Shown here piece by piece: positions 35,216 to 47,559 of a stretch of 64,000 bases of DNA (the stretch's first letter is position 1; every line of letters starts with the position of its first letter). The translations under genes were made by a program, and so were the position numbers. The DNA is from Aspergillus flavus. Taxonomy: Eukaryota > Ascomycota > Eurotiomycetes > Eurotiales > Aspergillaceae. The DNA lies in contig NC_092406.1 in the NCBI RefSeq assembly GCF_009017415.1, positions 1,984,001-2,048,000 on the forward strand. The letters run 5' to 3'. Below the pieces are notes generated by a model that saw only the letters and a list, made by a program, of their open reading frames with translations, did not search any database and was not told the DNA's origin.

Positions 35216-36331
35216 ATGCCTCTGTCAGTATTATCCTTACTATCTTGCTCTTTTGTGCTAACTGCCTCCAGTCACCTACTAGGTAAGAAGTCATGGAACG
35301 TCTACAACCCAGAGAACATTGCCCGCGTGCGTCGCGATGAGGCGCAGGCGCAGGCCCGAGAAGAGGAACAGGAGCGTCGTATGCAAGAAGTTGATGCCGA
35401 ACGAAGAATACAAATACTCCGTGGCGAACAACCATCCACCCCGCCACCTCCCCCACGATCTCCGTCGCCAATCTCCCGACATGATAGAAAGAGTCATGCA
35501 GAGGACACTGTAAGGTTTAGAAAGAGAAGACGTTTAGCTGGCGAAAATGACACGGACCGCGATATTCGATTTGCTCGAGAGGATGCACAGACTGCGCTGG
35601 CGAAACGAGAGGAACTTGCTTCCGCTCGATCTAGTGATGCGCCGCTTTACGATAGTGCTGGCCATATTGACCTGTTCCCTTTCCAACCGTCACAAAAACA
35701 TACGGAGAAGAACCCAGAAGCCGAAAAAGAATCAGCCGAGAGGGAAAAGGCATATGAAGACCAGTACACAATGCGCTTCTCGAATGCGGCGGGGTTCCGT
35801 CAATCTGTCGGCCAGAAACCTTGGTATTCAGCTTCAGGAATAGAAGCCATGGCTCCAGACTCCATTTCTGGGAAAGATGTCTGGGGGAATGAGGATCCTA
35901 TGAGAAGGGAAAGGGAAAAGGCTCGGATAGATGCCAACGATCCACTTGCGGCGATGAAGAAAGGTGTTCGCCAGCTAAAGTCGGTTGAGCAAGAAAGGAG
36001 AAAGTGGGATCAAGAAAGGAGGCGAGAATTGGAAGCTTTTAAATTGGAAGAGAAACATAGGTCACGCCATCGCAGGCGAAGGTCAAGATCATCAGATAGT
36101 CTTGATAATTTTCAGCTCGATGCTTCACAGGATGGAGATCGAAGAGCAAATCGTCATCATCGCCATGGCCGTGACACAAGCCGAGATCGCTCGCGTAAGA
36201 CAAAGTCTCATTCGGATGGACATTCGTACCGTCGTCACCATCGTCGTCGTCACCATCCTGATCGCAGCCGTAGTAAGAGTGACCATAACAGACGCACGCA
36301 TCGAGAAACATACGACACAAGGCACAGATGA
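35216..36331 (+). CDS. LENG1-like nuclear protein with Cir_N domain
   Basis: Two exons: 35216-35223 (only ATGCCTCT) and 35272-36331, with a 48-nt intron between, giving 355 residues beginning MPLHLLGKKSWNVYNPENIA. The KKSW...N...VRRDE opening is the Cir_N domain, found in CIR, CWC25 and LENG1 proteins. The rest (RRDEAQAQAREEEQERRMQE, then GHIDLFPF and KPWY) follows the LENG1 pattern better than CWC25. The C-terminal ~60 residues are rich in Arg/Ser/His (RHRRRRSRSSDS) like splicing-associated proteins. A nuclear, RNA-processing-associated role is inferred. The alternative of starting further upstream (35075) would use a non-Cir_N leader and lose the conserved start, so the spliced form is preferred. 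It converges tail-to-tail with rmtB, 198 bases apart. Confidence 0.82.
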   Translation: MPLSVLSLLSCSFVLTASSHLLGKKSWNVYNPENIARVRRDEAQAQAREEEQERRMQEVDAERRIQILRGEQPSTPPPPPRSPSPISRHDRKSHAEDTVRFRKRRRLAGENDTDRDIRFAREDAQTALAKREELASARSSDAPLYDSAGHIDLFPFQPSQKHTEKNPEAEKESAEREKAYEDQYTMRFSNAAGFRQSVGQKPWYSASGIEAMAPDSISGKDVWGNEDPMRREREKARIDANDPLAAMKKGVRQLKSVEQERRKWDQERRRELEAFKLEEKHRSRHRRRRSRSSDSLDNFQLDASQDGDRRANRHHRHGRDTSRDRSRKTKSHSDGHSYRRHHRRRHHPDRSRSKSDHNRRTHRETYDTRHR

Positions 36332-36529
36332 AGATTCGGACTGGAGGTTCTTTTCCTTCTTCTTTCCCGATCATTGCATCCTACACTTGCGATACCCGCC
36401 AAATGGCATATGAATGATTGGATTACTTTTCTAACAGCTGTCTATCAAATGAGACTTTCTATATGCTTTATAGTAGCAGAAAGAACGAATTAGGCCAAAA
36501 GGCGAGCAAAACTTTTTGGTCAAAGTCCC

Positions 36530-38430
<1,901 letters not shown>

Positions 38431-38641
38431 GGCGACAATTGCGGGGTAGGCAGACTGAAAAATTGGTGAGAATTGTAAACCACAAAGTTCAATTGAAGCT
38501 ATAGAACCACAAATTCTAATTGGTTATTAAATCCTGTAAAAACTGCAGTAAAAACTGCTACTGAGGAGGTTTATGTTCTGAGAAGATTTCAGCAAAAGGA
38601 CATGATTTTGTCAAAGAGGAAACCCAAGACCCCTCCTTACC

Positions 38642-38685
<44 letters not shown>

Positions 38686-38988
38686 AATTGGTTGCCCCGC
38701 CCGGAGAGTTTGGTACTTTGTTTATCCACATGACCGAGGGCCCAGATCTGCGATAAACGCCTGAGGCTTTCAGCTCCCCCGCCAACAATATCACCTATCA
38801 CCGCCTTGCTGCCTCTCCCCTCCGTAAACACAAGAAATCCGTCATCGACAACAAGAGAGACTTTGGGACTTTTGAGATCAAGACCTGTTTATTAGGGCTC
38901 TCAATTCTGTTGACCTACCTTTCTTGCATGCGCTAGTCGATTGCTATCCTTCACTTTCATCCAGAGAGCTAGCCCCTCTGCTCTAAGA
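38431..38988. promoter_or_regulatory. Divergent promoter between rmtB and hymA with a poly-A tract
   Basis: 558 bases between opposing start codons. It contains 39 consecutive A residues (38643-38681). Long dA:dT tracts disfavour nucleosomes and often mark open fungal promoters. No other element was identified. Confidence 0.5.
38643..38681. repeat. Homopolymer run of 39 A
   Basis: An uninterrupted mononucleotide run inside the rmtB/hymA intergenic region. Its exact length is prone to sequencing and assembly error. Confidence 0.9.
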
Positions 38989-40435
38989 ATGGCCTTCTTC
39001 TTCAATCGCGGCCGATCCCGACATCCTTCTGATATTGTCCGATCAATCAAGGATCAGTTGGTGAGGCTTCGTGAAGCTTCACCCACTGCTGCTAAGGTTG
39101 GCTAATTATCATTCTATTCTACCTCAATGTGTTCATTTCTAATAGATTGTGAACATGACCCTAAACTCACTGACGCTCCATACCGAATAGGTGGAAGATG
39201 AGCTGGCTAAACAACTTAGCCAGATGAAATTGATTGTTCAGGGAACTCAAGGTAAGTTTGTCGGAGAACGCAGCAATAATTGCCCCGAAGTAGATTGGAA
39301 CTCGCTAATGAAAGCTGCCGACAGAAATCGAAGTGTCTCCCGAGCAAGTGCACGCGTTGGTTCAGGCTACTCTCCAAGAAGATTTGCTATACGAACTTGC
39401 GAGAAGTCTCTATATTCTACCCTTTGAAGCCCGAAAGGATACCCAGACCATATTTTCGCATATTCTCCGTTTCAAGCCCGGTAATCCAAACCAGGCCGAT
39501 CCGCCAGTTATTTCCTATATTGTCCACAACCGACCAGAGGTCATTATCGAGCTATGCAAGGGCTACGAACATAGTCAAAGCGCAATGCCGTGCGGCACCA
39601 TCCTGAGAGAAGCGTTAAAATTCGACGTCATTGCGGCGATCATCCTATATGACCAGTCAGAAGACGGGGAGCCGGCCATCAGACTCGGCGAAGTCCAGCC
39701 CGGTGTTCCACAAACCGGGAATGGGATTTTCTGGAATTTTTTCCACTGGATAGATAGAGGGACTTTTGAGTTAAGTGCGGATGCTTTCACAACTTTCAGA
39801 GTAAATCACTCTTTTCTCCATGTCTACCCTAGTCGCAGTGTGATAACAATCACTACAGGAGATTTTGACTCGACACAAATCCTTAGTAACGGGGTATTTG
39901 GCAACGAATTTTGACAGATTCTTCGACCAATTCAACAGTGTACTCGTTCAGTCTGACTCGTACGTCACCAAACGACAGAGCATCAAACTACTTGGGGAAA
40001 TTCTGCTGGACCGTGCCAACTATAATGTGATGATGGCGTACGTTGAGAGCGGGGAAAATCTCAAGCTTTGCATGAAGTTGCTACGAGACGACCGAAAAAT
40101 GGTTCAATATGAGGGGTTCCACGTGTTTAAGGTATGTGACTAGTAATTTTGATCATTTGAGTGGCGGTATTCTGATGGGGAATGAATGGGTTCAGGTGTT
40201 TGTCGCAAATCCGAATAAGTCTGTGGCGGTGCAACGCATTCTGATCAACAATCGAGACCGGCTCCTGAAATTCTTGCCTAGATTCTTGGAGGATCGCACC
40301 GATGATGATCAGTTTACTGATGAGAAAAGCTTCTTGGTCCGCCAAATTGAACTTTTACCCAAAGAACCTATTGATCCGACACGCTCGGCACGCGAGCCAT
40401 CTCGGCCGGGTGTCAACACGGCCACTGTGGCTTAG
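38989..40435 (+). CDS. hymA: Mo25-family scaffold HymA
   Basis: Five exons: 38989-39096, 39191-39251, 39325-39800, 39859-40131 and 40196-40435. All phases agree, giving 385 residues from MAFFFNRGRSRHPSDIVRSI. The whole protein is a Mo25 helical-repeat fold. Typical segments are LYILPFEARKDTQTIFSHIL, VSPEQVHALVQATLQEDLL, FELSADAFTTFREILTRHK, LATNFDRFF and LMKLLRDDRKMVQYEGFHVF-like helices, ending in an LLPKEP segment. Mo25/Hym1 stabilises GCKIII kinases in the MOR/RAM (NDR kinase) network controlling polarity and cell separation. In A. nidulans, hymA is needed for conidiophore development. Length matches the family. Start context is aagaATGGCC. Confidence 0.95.
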
Positions 40436-41948
40436 TCGCAATGTGACTACGAGTTGAGCTTTCCTTTGCATTCATTTCTTCTGCACCTCGTCTTTGACTA
40501 CCACTTGGGGTTTCAGGTGCAGCAGGACAATGTACGCTGGCCTGTACATTCTGCATTTTCCCCGTTCGCATGATGGCCTGCTGGTACCTGGTCTTCATAG
40601 AGTTGCAGTATTATTGGCGATTTGGGTGGAAGTGATGACGTTAGTACTCTGGGCGTTTTTAGCAATCAGAACTTATAGAGATGACACGGGAAATAGAAAA
40701 CAAACGACGAAGAAGCAAAAAGAAAAGAATTGCATTAGTCGAAAAGAAAACAGGGCAGGTATCCAAACCTTGCATTTATATCGGATGTAAATACTCATAG
40801 TCCCAGGAGTGGATCAGCGTCAACAAGGGAAGAAGCAGGTGACAGTGAGGAATTGATTGTTGATTTGCAATAGTTAGGGATTTGAACTCTTTCATTCTGA
40901 AGCCACACGAACAAGGGATAATACCCAACATAGTTTGTGTGAAGTTCATTTGTTGCCATTCGACCATATTGGGTTCCCAACCGAGTTGATCAACATTTCC
41001 ATGCAGTACGAAAGGGGTAAGAGAAAAGAGAGAGAAAAAGAAAAGAAAAGAAACATGACTTGGGACCGTACCGTACCGTAGATTTGGTTCTTTGATTGTT
41101 GGTTATATTTTTTATTCTCCAGTTTTTAAATATTTTTTTTTTATTTCTATATCTTTTCTTTGTCGCTCAAATGCCACGCAAGAATCCTTCACGAAAAGTG
41201 GATATCCGTTGAATGTCTCCCACGACAACCACTTCTATTATTATCAATAATATCCGCAAGTCTGCAACACAGAACTATGACCAGATCCACAACTGCGTGG
41301 CCTAAAATTAAGTCTAGTATCTGGAAACCTTCCCGTGTGGAGCGCAAAAGCCCCCCCTTTGCGATCCCTGCTTGAAGGCTTCTTGCGCTTTAACGAGAGA
41401 CAGCGCTTCAGCTCATTATATATGATTTGGAATCAGGGCAGGGACATGGGATCTCATTGATCCGAGGTAAACATTGCTCAGTCCTTACTCCCGTTCCTGA
41501 ATTTTGGAGATGATTTCCGATCCTTTCCCAGGGTAGTTAGGGTTACGAGGAAAGCTTGTCCTTTCATTCGCGCCAAGTAAAATCAAGGAGGAGCCGCCGC
41601 TCAATTGCGACCCAATTCAAAACTCCTCTCTCTGTCTCCTATTGGGAAATTAATCTCGTCGGGGGTGGCGGTCATGTTCAACAACGCAAGATATGTACTT
41701 TCACTAGTGTCGTTCCTCTATACTTTCTTGACCACTCCATTGAACTGCCAACGGTGATCTCCGGCGCGGGATTCTTCGCGGAATAGTCCATTCCTTCGCC
41801 TCCTTCAAGCGACCCCCCCGCCTGCCTCCCTCCCTTGAAAACCAACCGTTCGTCCCTCGTCCGCCTTCCCAGGACAGAAGTTGAAGGGAAAGAGTCCAGA
41901 AGTCAATGTGGTCACGAGGTTAAATACAGAGCAAGTCATGCCAGGATA
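40436..41948. other. Intergenic and leader region before the TBC gene
   Basis: 1.5 kb without a supported gene. Contents are the hymA 3' end, a purine-rich stretch near 41015-41055, a repeated GTACC run (about 41068-41083) and a T-rich stretch (41110-41160). The open frame of the TBC gene extends upstream to 41835 without an ATG, so part of this is probably 5' leader. Confidence 0.5.
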
Positions 41949-44432
41949 ATGGTGGAGGATAAGCGATCCGCTTCGTTACCTGGCGCCGTGATGTCAGAGT
42001 CTAGCTCAATGATTCACGCCGTTCCTTACGAAGAAACCGTCGCCGCAGAAGCCCCCTTGGCTGTCAGATCTGCTTCGTTGCCTACCCCAGTCGATTACCC
42101 ATTGTGCTCCGGAAAGAAATCACTTGCAGTTAACGTACAGTCGAGTTATCCCGGAGACCCATCACGCCCTCCACTCTCGTCGCATAGGAATGAACGGCCG
42201 CAAACGAAAGACGGAAGGATGCTAGAGCCAGATGCTGCGAAATCAGTCGTCAGCCTGCGCTCATTGCGCTCCATTCCTAACATCGTCGTTAATGACGCTG
42301 GATCTCGTCCTAACTCTCGGCCGGGGTCTCGGCCGGGGTCGCGCCCTGGTTCTCGGTGGTCGGAACGTAAATTTAGTGGACTATGGGGCAAGAAGTCTAC
42401 GGAGTTGGAAAGAGATTCGGACTCGCCACCACCTGTTCCTCCCATAGAAGCTCCCTTCAATGGACTGTCATTGGATATACCCAATACGTCTTTCGACGGC
42501 CTTGCGCCACAGTCTATGAGGTTTTCTAAGCGCGGGAGTCTCATTAAGGAGGAAACAAAGCAACGGTTGAGGCAGCTAGACCAAAATGACGACCAGGAAG
42601 ACACCCAGGAGTCACGAAATAGGCAGGAAGACAACGAGAAGGACCCGACACCTACATCCACTGCTCCAACAGAGCAGAATGGGACGGAGGCGGAACTTTT
42701 AGAAGCCCCTGTAAGGCGTTCCAAACTGCCACCATCGCTTCGTGTTAGGCGAAGCGCTATGCCCAGCAGAGTTATTTCCGCAGACGAGGATATGCTGTCG
42801 CGTCGGGTCAGGCTAATGTATGAAAAAGGCGATGAGAATGTGACAGACTCGGAAGTAGCGAGAGCCCTAGCTGTGGAGAACGGTGTGCTCTGGGAAGAGG
42901 CAGGTCAAACAAGTGAGGCGACTTCTCGCTTTTCAGGCGCCAGTGTGTCTGGCACGGAAACCAAGAGCATAGTGTCCTCAGTTGGTCCTGAGCCTGCTCC
43001 GAGCATCAAGAAAGAACCCAATGAGCTAGCTGGCGGAATTGAGTATTGGCACAATATCAAGGCGGGAGACGTGGATAGATATGGTTTTATTCGCTCTCCT
43101 ACCAGCAACTCCAATGATGGTACGGAGCCCAGTCCGATTCAGCGAGTATCTACGAGTCTGCTCCTCGCCTCAGAAAGCCCCCGTCGGAAACATTCCATTC
43201 GACCTCCGTCTGCACTGGGGAGTAACCGTTCATTTGCGGGTCGGTCTCCGAACCGCAAGATTTCTGCCCCAGCAGTCCGCCCTTCGTCGTCGCAGAGCGC
43301 ATATAGCTCGCCAGTGCGACGGTCAACTTCACGATTTCGTCAAGCGACAAATCATCTTCCTCACAATCGCGACCGCCGATTCAAAGACGAGGCCGCCGAC
43401 ATGCTCACACACCCGGTCGATGCCAACGGAGGAAGTGTCAGCACAGCTGCTAGGCGTGCGGCCAGGAAGAGAGAGTGGCGAAGGGAAGACAAATGGACGA
43501 AGATGGCGAGGCCGACAAAGAGTAGCAGAGCTGGCGGTGGCATGACATTCGAGTTTGACACGAAGAGCTCCAAGCTTATTGAACGGACATGGAAAGGCAT
43601 ACCTGACCGATGGAGATCGACTGCCTGGTACGCCTTTCTAGAGGCAAGCGCCAAAAAGCGCAGTGATAGTCCTACGGTGGAGGAGCTCATTGACGCTTAC
43701 AATGAGTACCAGTTCATATCGTCACCCGACGACGTACAAATCGATATCGATGTCCCAAGGACCATAACTAGCCATATCATGTTTCGTCGGCGGTATCGTG
43801 GCGGCCAACGCCTGCTATTCCGCGTGCTGCACGCGATGTCTTTGTATTTCCCAGATACAGGCTATGTTCAGGGCATGGCAGCCCTTGCTGCAACCCTTCT
43901 TGCTTACTACGATGAGGAACACGCCTTTATCATGCTCGTCCGTCTATGGCAGCTACGAGGACTGGAGCAGCTATACCGGTCAGGCTTCGAAGGACTGATG
44001 GAGGCTCTGGCTGACTTTGAACGGGGGTGGCTGGAGGGAGGAGAGGTCTCCATGAAGCTGAATGAACTCGGAATCCCGCCTACTGCGTACGGTACACGTT
44101 GGTATCTCACTCTCTTCAATTACTCTATCCCATTCCCAGCCCAGTTGCGTGTGTGGGATGTCTTTATGCTCCTTGGCGACGCTGAGGATCCAGCTGGCCC
44201 AGGCGTGAAGACCGAGGGCCCCGGCGCAAGTGCCTTTGGCAAGGGTTTGGATGTCCTCCATGCAACATCGGCGGCTCTGATTGATGGCATGCGGGAAATT
44301 ATCCTTGAATCGGACTTTGAGAACGCCATGAAGGTGCTTACCAGCTGGGTTCCAATAAAGGACGTTGAATTATTCATGCGTGTCGCAAAGGCAGAATGGA
44401 AAGTCCACCGTCGTAAAAAGGCCCTTGTCTAA
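41949..44432 (+). CDS. TBC-domain Rab GTPase-activating protein
   Basis: A single exon of 827 residues. ATG at 41949 is the first in frame (MVEDKRSASL); the frame is open upstream to 41835 without an ATG, so a 5' exon cannot be ruled out. Residues 1-530 are disordered, Ser/Pro/Arg-rich, with a tandem SRPG repeat near 118-136. The TBC domain covers about 535-800, opening TWKGIPDRWR. It has the dual catalytic fingers: IDIDVPRT with Arg 604 and YVQGM with Gln 641. Downstream is a TLFNYSIPFPAQLRVWDVF segment. TBC proteins speed GTP hydrolysis on Rab/Ypt GTPases by supplying both Arg and Gln in trans, turning off traffic steps. Both catalytic residues are present, so it is predicted active. The Rab target cannot be told. 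Confidence 0.9.
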   Translation: MVEDKRSASLPGAVMSESSSMIHAVPYEETVAAEAPLAVRSASLPTPVDYPLCSGKKSLAVNVQSSYPGDPSRPPLSSHRNERPQTKDGRMLEPDAAKSVVSLRSLRSIPNIVVNDAGSRPNSRPGSRPGSRPGSRWSERKFSGLWGKKSTELERDSDSPPPVPPIEAPFNGLSLDIPNTSFDGLAPQSMRFSKRGSLIKEETKQRLRQLDQNDDQEDTQESRNRQEDNEKDPTPTSTAPTEQNGTEAELLEAPVRRSKLPPSLRVRRSAMPSRVISADEDMLSRRVRLMYEKGDENVTDSEVARALAVENGVLWEEAGQTSEATSRFSGASVSGTETKSIVSSVGPEPAPSIKKEPNELAGGIEYWHNIKAGDVDRYGFIRSPTSNSNDGTEPSPIQRVSTSLLLASESPRRKHSIRPPSALGSNRSFAGRSPNRKISAPAVRPSSSQSAYSSPVRRSTSRFRQATNHLPHNRDRRFKDEAADMLTHPVDANGGSVSTAARRAARKREWRREDKWTKMARPTKSSRAGGGMTFEFDTKSSKLIERTWKGIPDRWRSTAWYAFLEASAKKRSDSPTVEELIDAYNEYQFISSPDDVQIDIDVPRTITSHIMFRRRYRGGQRLLFRVLHAMSLYFPDTGYVQGMAALAATLLAYYDEEHAFIMLVRLWQLRGLEQLYRSGFEGLMEALADFERGWLEGGEVSMKLNELGIPPTAYGTRWYLTLFNYSIPFPAQLRVWDVFMLLGDAEDPAGPGVKTEGPGASAFGKGLDVLHATSAALIDGMREIILESDFENAMKVLTSWVPIKDVELFMRVAKAEWKVHRRKKALV
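42298..42356 (+). repeat. 12-base tandem repeat coding for Ser-Arg-Pro-Gly
   Basis: Near-perfect tandem units of the TCTCGGCCGGGG type inside the TBC gene, translated as SRPN/SRPG units. Such a minisatellite can change copy number between strains without shifting the frame. Confidence 0.75.
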
Positions 44433-46002
44433 GGCAGGGCTTGAAACATTCAAGGTTTCGATGATGTTGTGACGTGACGTGTGATGTGATGACATGGTAG
44501 AAATGCCTTCTACCTTCCATATATTATTTTACGGCCCTCCATTATAATACATAATTATCTCGAGGCTATACCAGCTTCGAAACCATTGATGGACGATTGA
44601 ACTCGCATGATTATTATGATCTCGGACAAAAGTCAACCTTCTTTTGCCCACGAACGCCTTCTTACCCTAATACAGTTTCACATCACGAACTCAGCACGAC
44701 TTTCAAGTCGTACGAATCTACACCAGGGACCGGATGCACATACTATACAGCTAAACACAAGACATGGACCATCTTTTACACCTCCAACACGGGACTCACT
44801 CCATCACACTACGCCCCTAATATATTCTCTCCCTCGAGTCCCGTCCCGGTCCCTTTCCCTAATACAACAAAGCCCGTCAAAAAACTTAATCTAGTATACC
44901 GCGAGACTCTACATTCAAATCAACACATCATCCGTCACGCGACCCAGAACACTCCTTCACGGTCGATCAATCGACCCTTGTTTGTCTCTCGCTCATTTGA
45001 ACCCACAACTCAAACCAACACCAAGACCCTCGTCTTCGGTGACACACACAACTCGTTCCCACACTGCGAATTTCATTATCAGTACTACTCGTTTGCAAGC
45101 CTCATTTTGTCATTATGTTATCATCTTCACATTACATTCCCTGCACAGCACGTACTTGTCCCACCATTCGTTGTTTGTCTGTTTTCTCAATTGATGTCTG
45201 TATCTGTCCTTCTCTGTCTCTCTGTGTCTGTCTATCTTTTCTTTTTCTTTTCTTTTTGTCCTATATATCAAAGTCACAGCAAGAAGAACACTGTTATCCC
45301 TGATACCCCTTCCCTTTTGTCTCCTACGGTGTGTGTCTAAACAATTCTATATCTATTTGACTGTGTATCTATTCTTCTCTTTTGTTGCCCGAATCGAGGG
45401 GATTAAAAGGGAAAAATATGAAAATATAACATGACCAGTTTTGCATACAGAAGAGGGTGGGGAGCTAGGAAACTAGTATTAAGTAGTGTCACCCTGAGGT
45501 ACGGAGTAGAGTAGTATGTATTTGTAAAAAACGCTTGGGCCTTATGGACGTTTCAGGAATTTATTACATAAACATTTAGAGACTTCGGTTCTAGAAGGAT
45601 TCTAGAAAGGCCAATTCTGTGTTTGATATCGTTGATTGATTTATTTCTTTATTTCTTGCTTTCTTGAGCATCTAGCACCGCACGTCAAGCGCTGGTAACT
45701 GATCCAGTAAATACAGGAGATAATATGTCATATGTAGATAGATGCCTTCCGCGAGCCAGTCGGGAGGGGTGATTGATATACATGTGGGACCACTGTAGAA
45801 GGTGGGATGGATTGGTGGAGGACAAAGAGAATATCAAGGAGAGTCGGGTTCTGAGAGAGGGGGAGCTGATTGAAAACAAGAACATGCTTTTGGTAGGCTG
45901 CTTCGTAAAGTCATCTATTTCGTCGACCAATAAATTGCTCTGAGGGACGACATGGTCGTTCATGTATAGAATAGACAATTGTTTGTGCAACCCCACAGGT
46001 GA
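44433..46002. other. Intergenic, 3' flank of the TBC gene and of the proline-rich gene
   Basis: 1.6 kb. It contains GTGACGTG-type runs at about 44468-44495, a long pyrimidine-biased stretch (about 44600-45340) open in one frame but without an ATG, and a GTACGGAGTA element at 45499-45508. No gene is supported. Confidence 0.5.
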
Positions 46003-47559
46003 TTACCTTGGGGGCGCAGCACCATGGTCACCGGGCCGGGTGGGTGCCCGAGCTATCCCTGAAGTCGGAGAGGGCCCGGGACTGCTGTCCAAATCCGAGT
46101 CAGGGGGCGCAGTCCCGATACTGGAAGAATACTGTGGTTGGGACGCTGCAGGTGGGTACTGCACGCTACTCTCCGTTGGAGCCGCCTCGCCCCGACGTTC
46201 TGGAGCGTCCACTCGGTTATAGTCTTTCCTTAAACCCGAGTCTTCTGTGGGAGGCATCACACTCTGCGCATGATGAGCTGGGCTCGCAGCTCGGCTACCG
46301 CGTTCAAAACCTGACTGTTGTAGGCCACGGGGCTCATACATGGCGGATGCGCCGCTGTGCTGACGGCTATGAACCGAAACGTCGGCATGCGGAACCGGGG
46401 AGCTTGGTCGGGAGACTTGATAAGTACCGGGAATTGTTTCAGAAGGGCGTGATGACGGGAAAGGAGCCGGCTGGTGAGGACCGGTAGCTTTTCTTTTCCG
46501 TCCCGGGGGGCTTATATTCTCTGGGCGACGAGAAACTTGCGATGCGAAGGGCGATTCTTGTCGGATCCTTCCAGAGGGCGTATTCGGGTGGGACTGATTT
46601 GGAGGGACCCAGTGATGAAAATACAGGGATGGAGATTGACGGTGGTGGCTATCCGGCTTGCTCCCTCCATGTTGAACATGTGGGATAGATGACCCCGGAG
46701 CATAATGAACATTGCTCAAGTTGATCGGAGGTTGCTGCTGAGTTAGCGGTTCACCAGGGTTGGGTCGGGGCATAGGCGGACCCCGGGGATCAGCTGGTCC
46801 ATTGGGTAATGGAGACCGGCCGAGTGGCTGCGGAGCGGGTGATGGCCCGGAAGGAGGAAGAGGTTGTGATAAGAGGATCCCCGGGGGAGGTATGACATGT
46901 TGCGGTGGTGGAGCCGCATAAGGGCCAGGAGGAATGGAGCGAGACTCTCCGCGGGCGTGCAAGCTGCGCCGATGGGATGAATGAGATAGAGCCGGTGCCG
47001 AAGGTGGTGGCGCACGGGGACCGGCAGGCGCCTGTGTCATATGTTGTTGGGCCCATTCTATGACTGATTGGGGGACGCCATTCTGGCTGATGCCCGCGAA
47101 GATGAGCGGAATCATATGAGGAGGTACGCCGGCTTGCAGGGAATCTCGAAGCATACTCTGTTCGATCTTCCGCTGCTCTAGACGCAGCGATTCCTGGTGG
47201 GTCCGTTCTTCCTCTTGCCTTCTCCGGTCTTCCTCCGCCTTCGCATGCCAGTACTGGCTAGTATCATCGGCGCTCTGCCGTTGCGCCGCAGGGCGCGGCA
47301 GCGATTGATTCACAGAATTCATGGAAGAGAAGCCAACATCCGGCGGCGGCAATGCCAGAGTCGAGGGAGGTGGCAAGCCACCACGAGAAGATTCCATAGA
47401 GTGGTCCACGGAGGGTCTCTTGGATGTTACAATGGCCGCGGCGGGATCAGGTGCGGAGGGCGGAGAGGACCGAGGAGTTGGAATAGACTGACGAACGATA
47501 GCGTAGTCATGAGAGCCTTTGATCCCGTTCTGAGAAGACGGCTTCAATGTGAGTAGCAT
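46003..47559 (-). CDS. Proline-rich uncharacterised protein
   Basis: An open frame of 518 residues from ATG 47559 (MLLTLKPSSQNGIKGSHDYA). A charged helix at about 105-135 (KAEEDRRRQEEERTHQESLR, then LEQRKIEQSMLRDSL) leads into GVPPHMIPLIFAGI. The remainder is very rich in Pro, Ser, Gln and His (PPPQHVIPPPGILLSQPLPP), including a basic SPPGRKRKATGP patch that could act as a nuclear signal. The combination of a short conserved coiled-coil and a disordered proline-rich tail suggests a nuclear or scaffold protein. I do not recognise a named family. A strong acceptor-like CTTCTCAG inside the first codons (about 47530) means the true 5' end could lie in an upstream exon. Confidence 0.65.
   Translation of the reverse strand: MLLTLKPSSQNGIKGSHDYAIVRQSIPTPRSSPPSAPDPAAAIVTSKRPSVDHSMESSRGGLPPPSTLALPPPDVGFSSMNSVNQSLPRPAAQRQSADDTSQYWHAKAEEDRRRQEEERTHQESLRLEQRKIEQSMLRDSLQAGVPPHMIPLIFAGISQNGVPQSVIEWAQQHMTQAPAGPRAPPPSAPALSHSSHRRSLHARGESRSIPPGPYAAPPPQHVIPPPGILLSQPLPPSGPSPAPQPLGRSPLPNGPADPRGPPMPRPNPGEPLTQQQPPINLSNVHYAPGSSIPHVQHGGSKPDSHHRQSPSLYFHHWVPPNQSHPNTPSGRIRQESPFASQVSRRPENISPPGRKRKATGPHQPAPFPSSRPSETIPGTYQVSRPSSPVPHADVSVHSRQHSGASAMYEPRGLQQSGFERGSRAASPAHHAQSVMPPTEDSGLRKDYNRVDAPERRGEAAPTESSVQYPPAASQPQYSSSIGTAPPDSDLDSSPGPSPTSGIARAPTRPGDHGAAPPR

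Noticed and set aside
42146..42724. A 192-codon antisense frame within the TBC gene
   Set aside because: It mirrors the low-complexity coding sequence on the other strand and has no independent support.
44597..45340. A 247-codon open frame downstream of the TBC gene
   Set aside because: It begins with TTG rather than ATG, has low-complexity composition (Ser/Thr/Pro and runs of Phe/Ser/Val/Leu) and shows no domain. It is more likely pyrimidine-biased non-coding DNA or 3' untranslated sequence.
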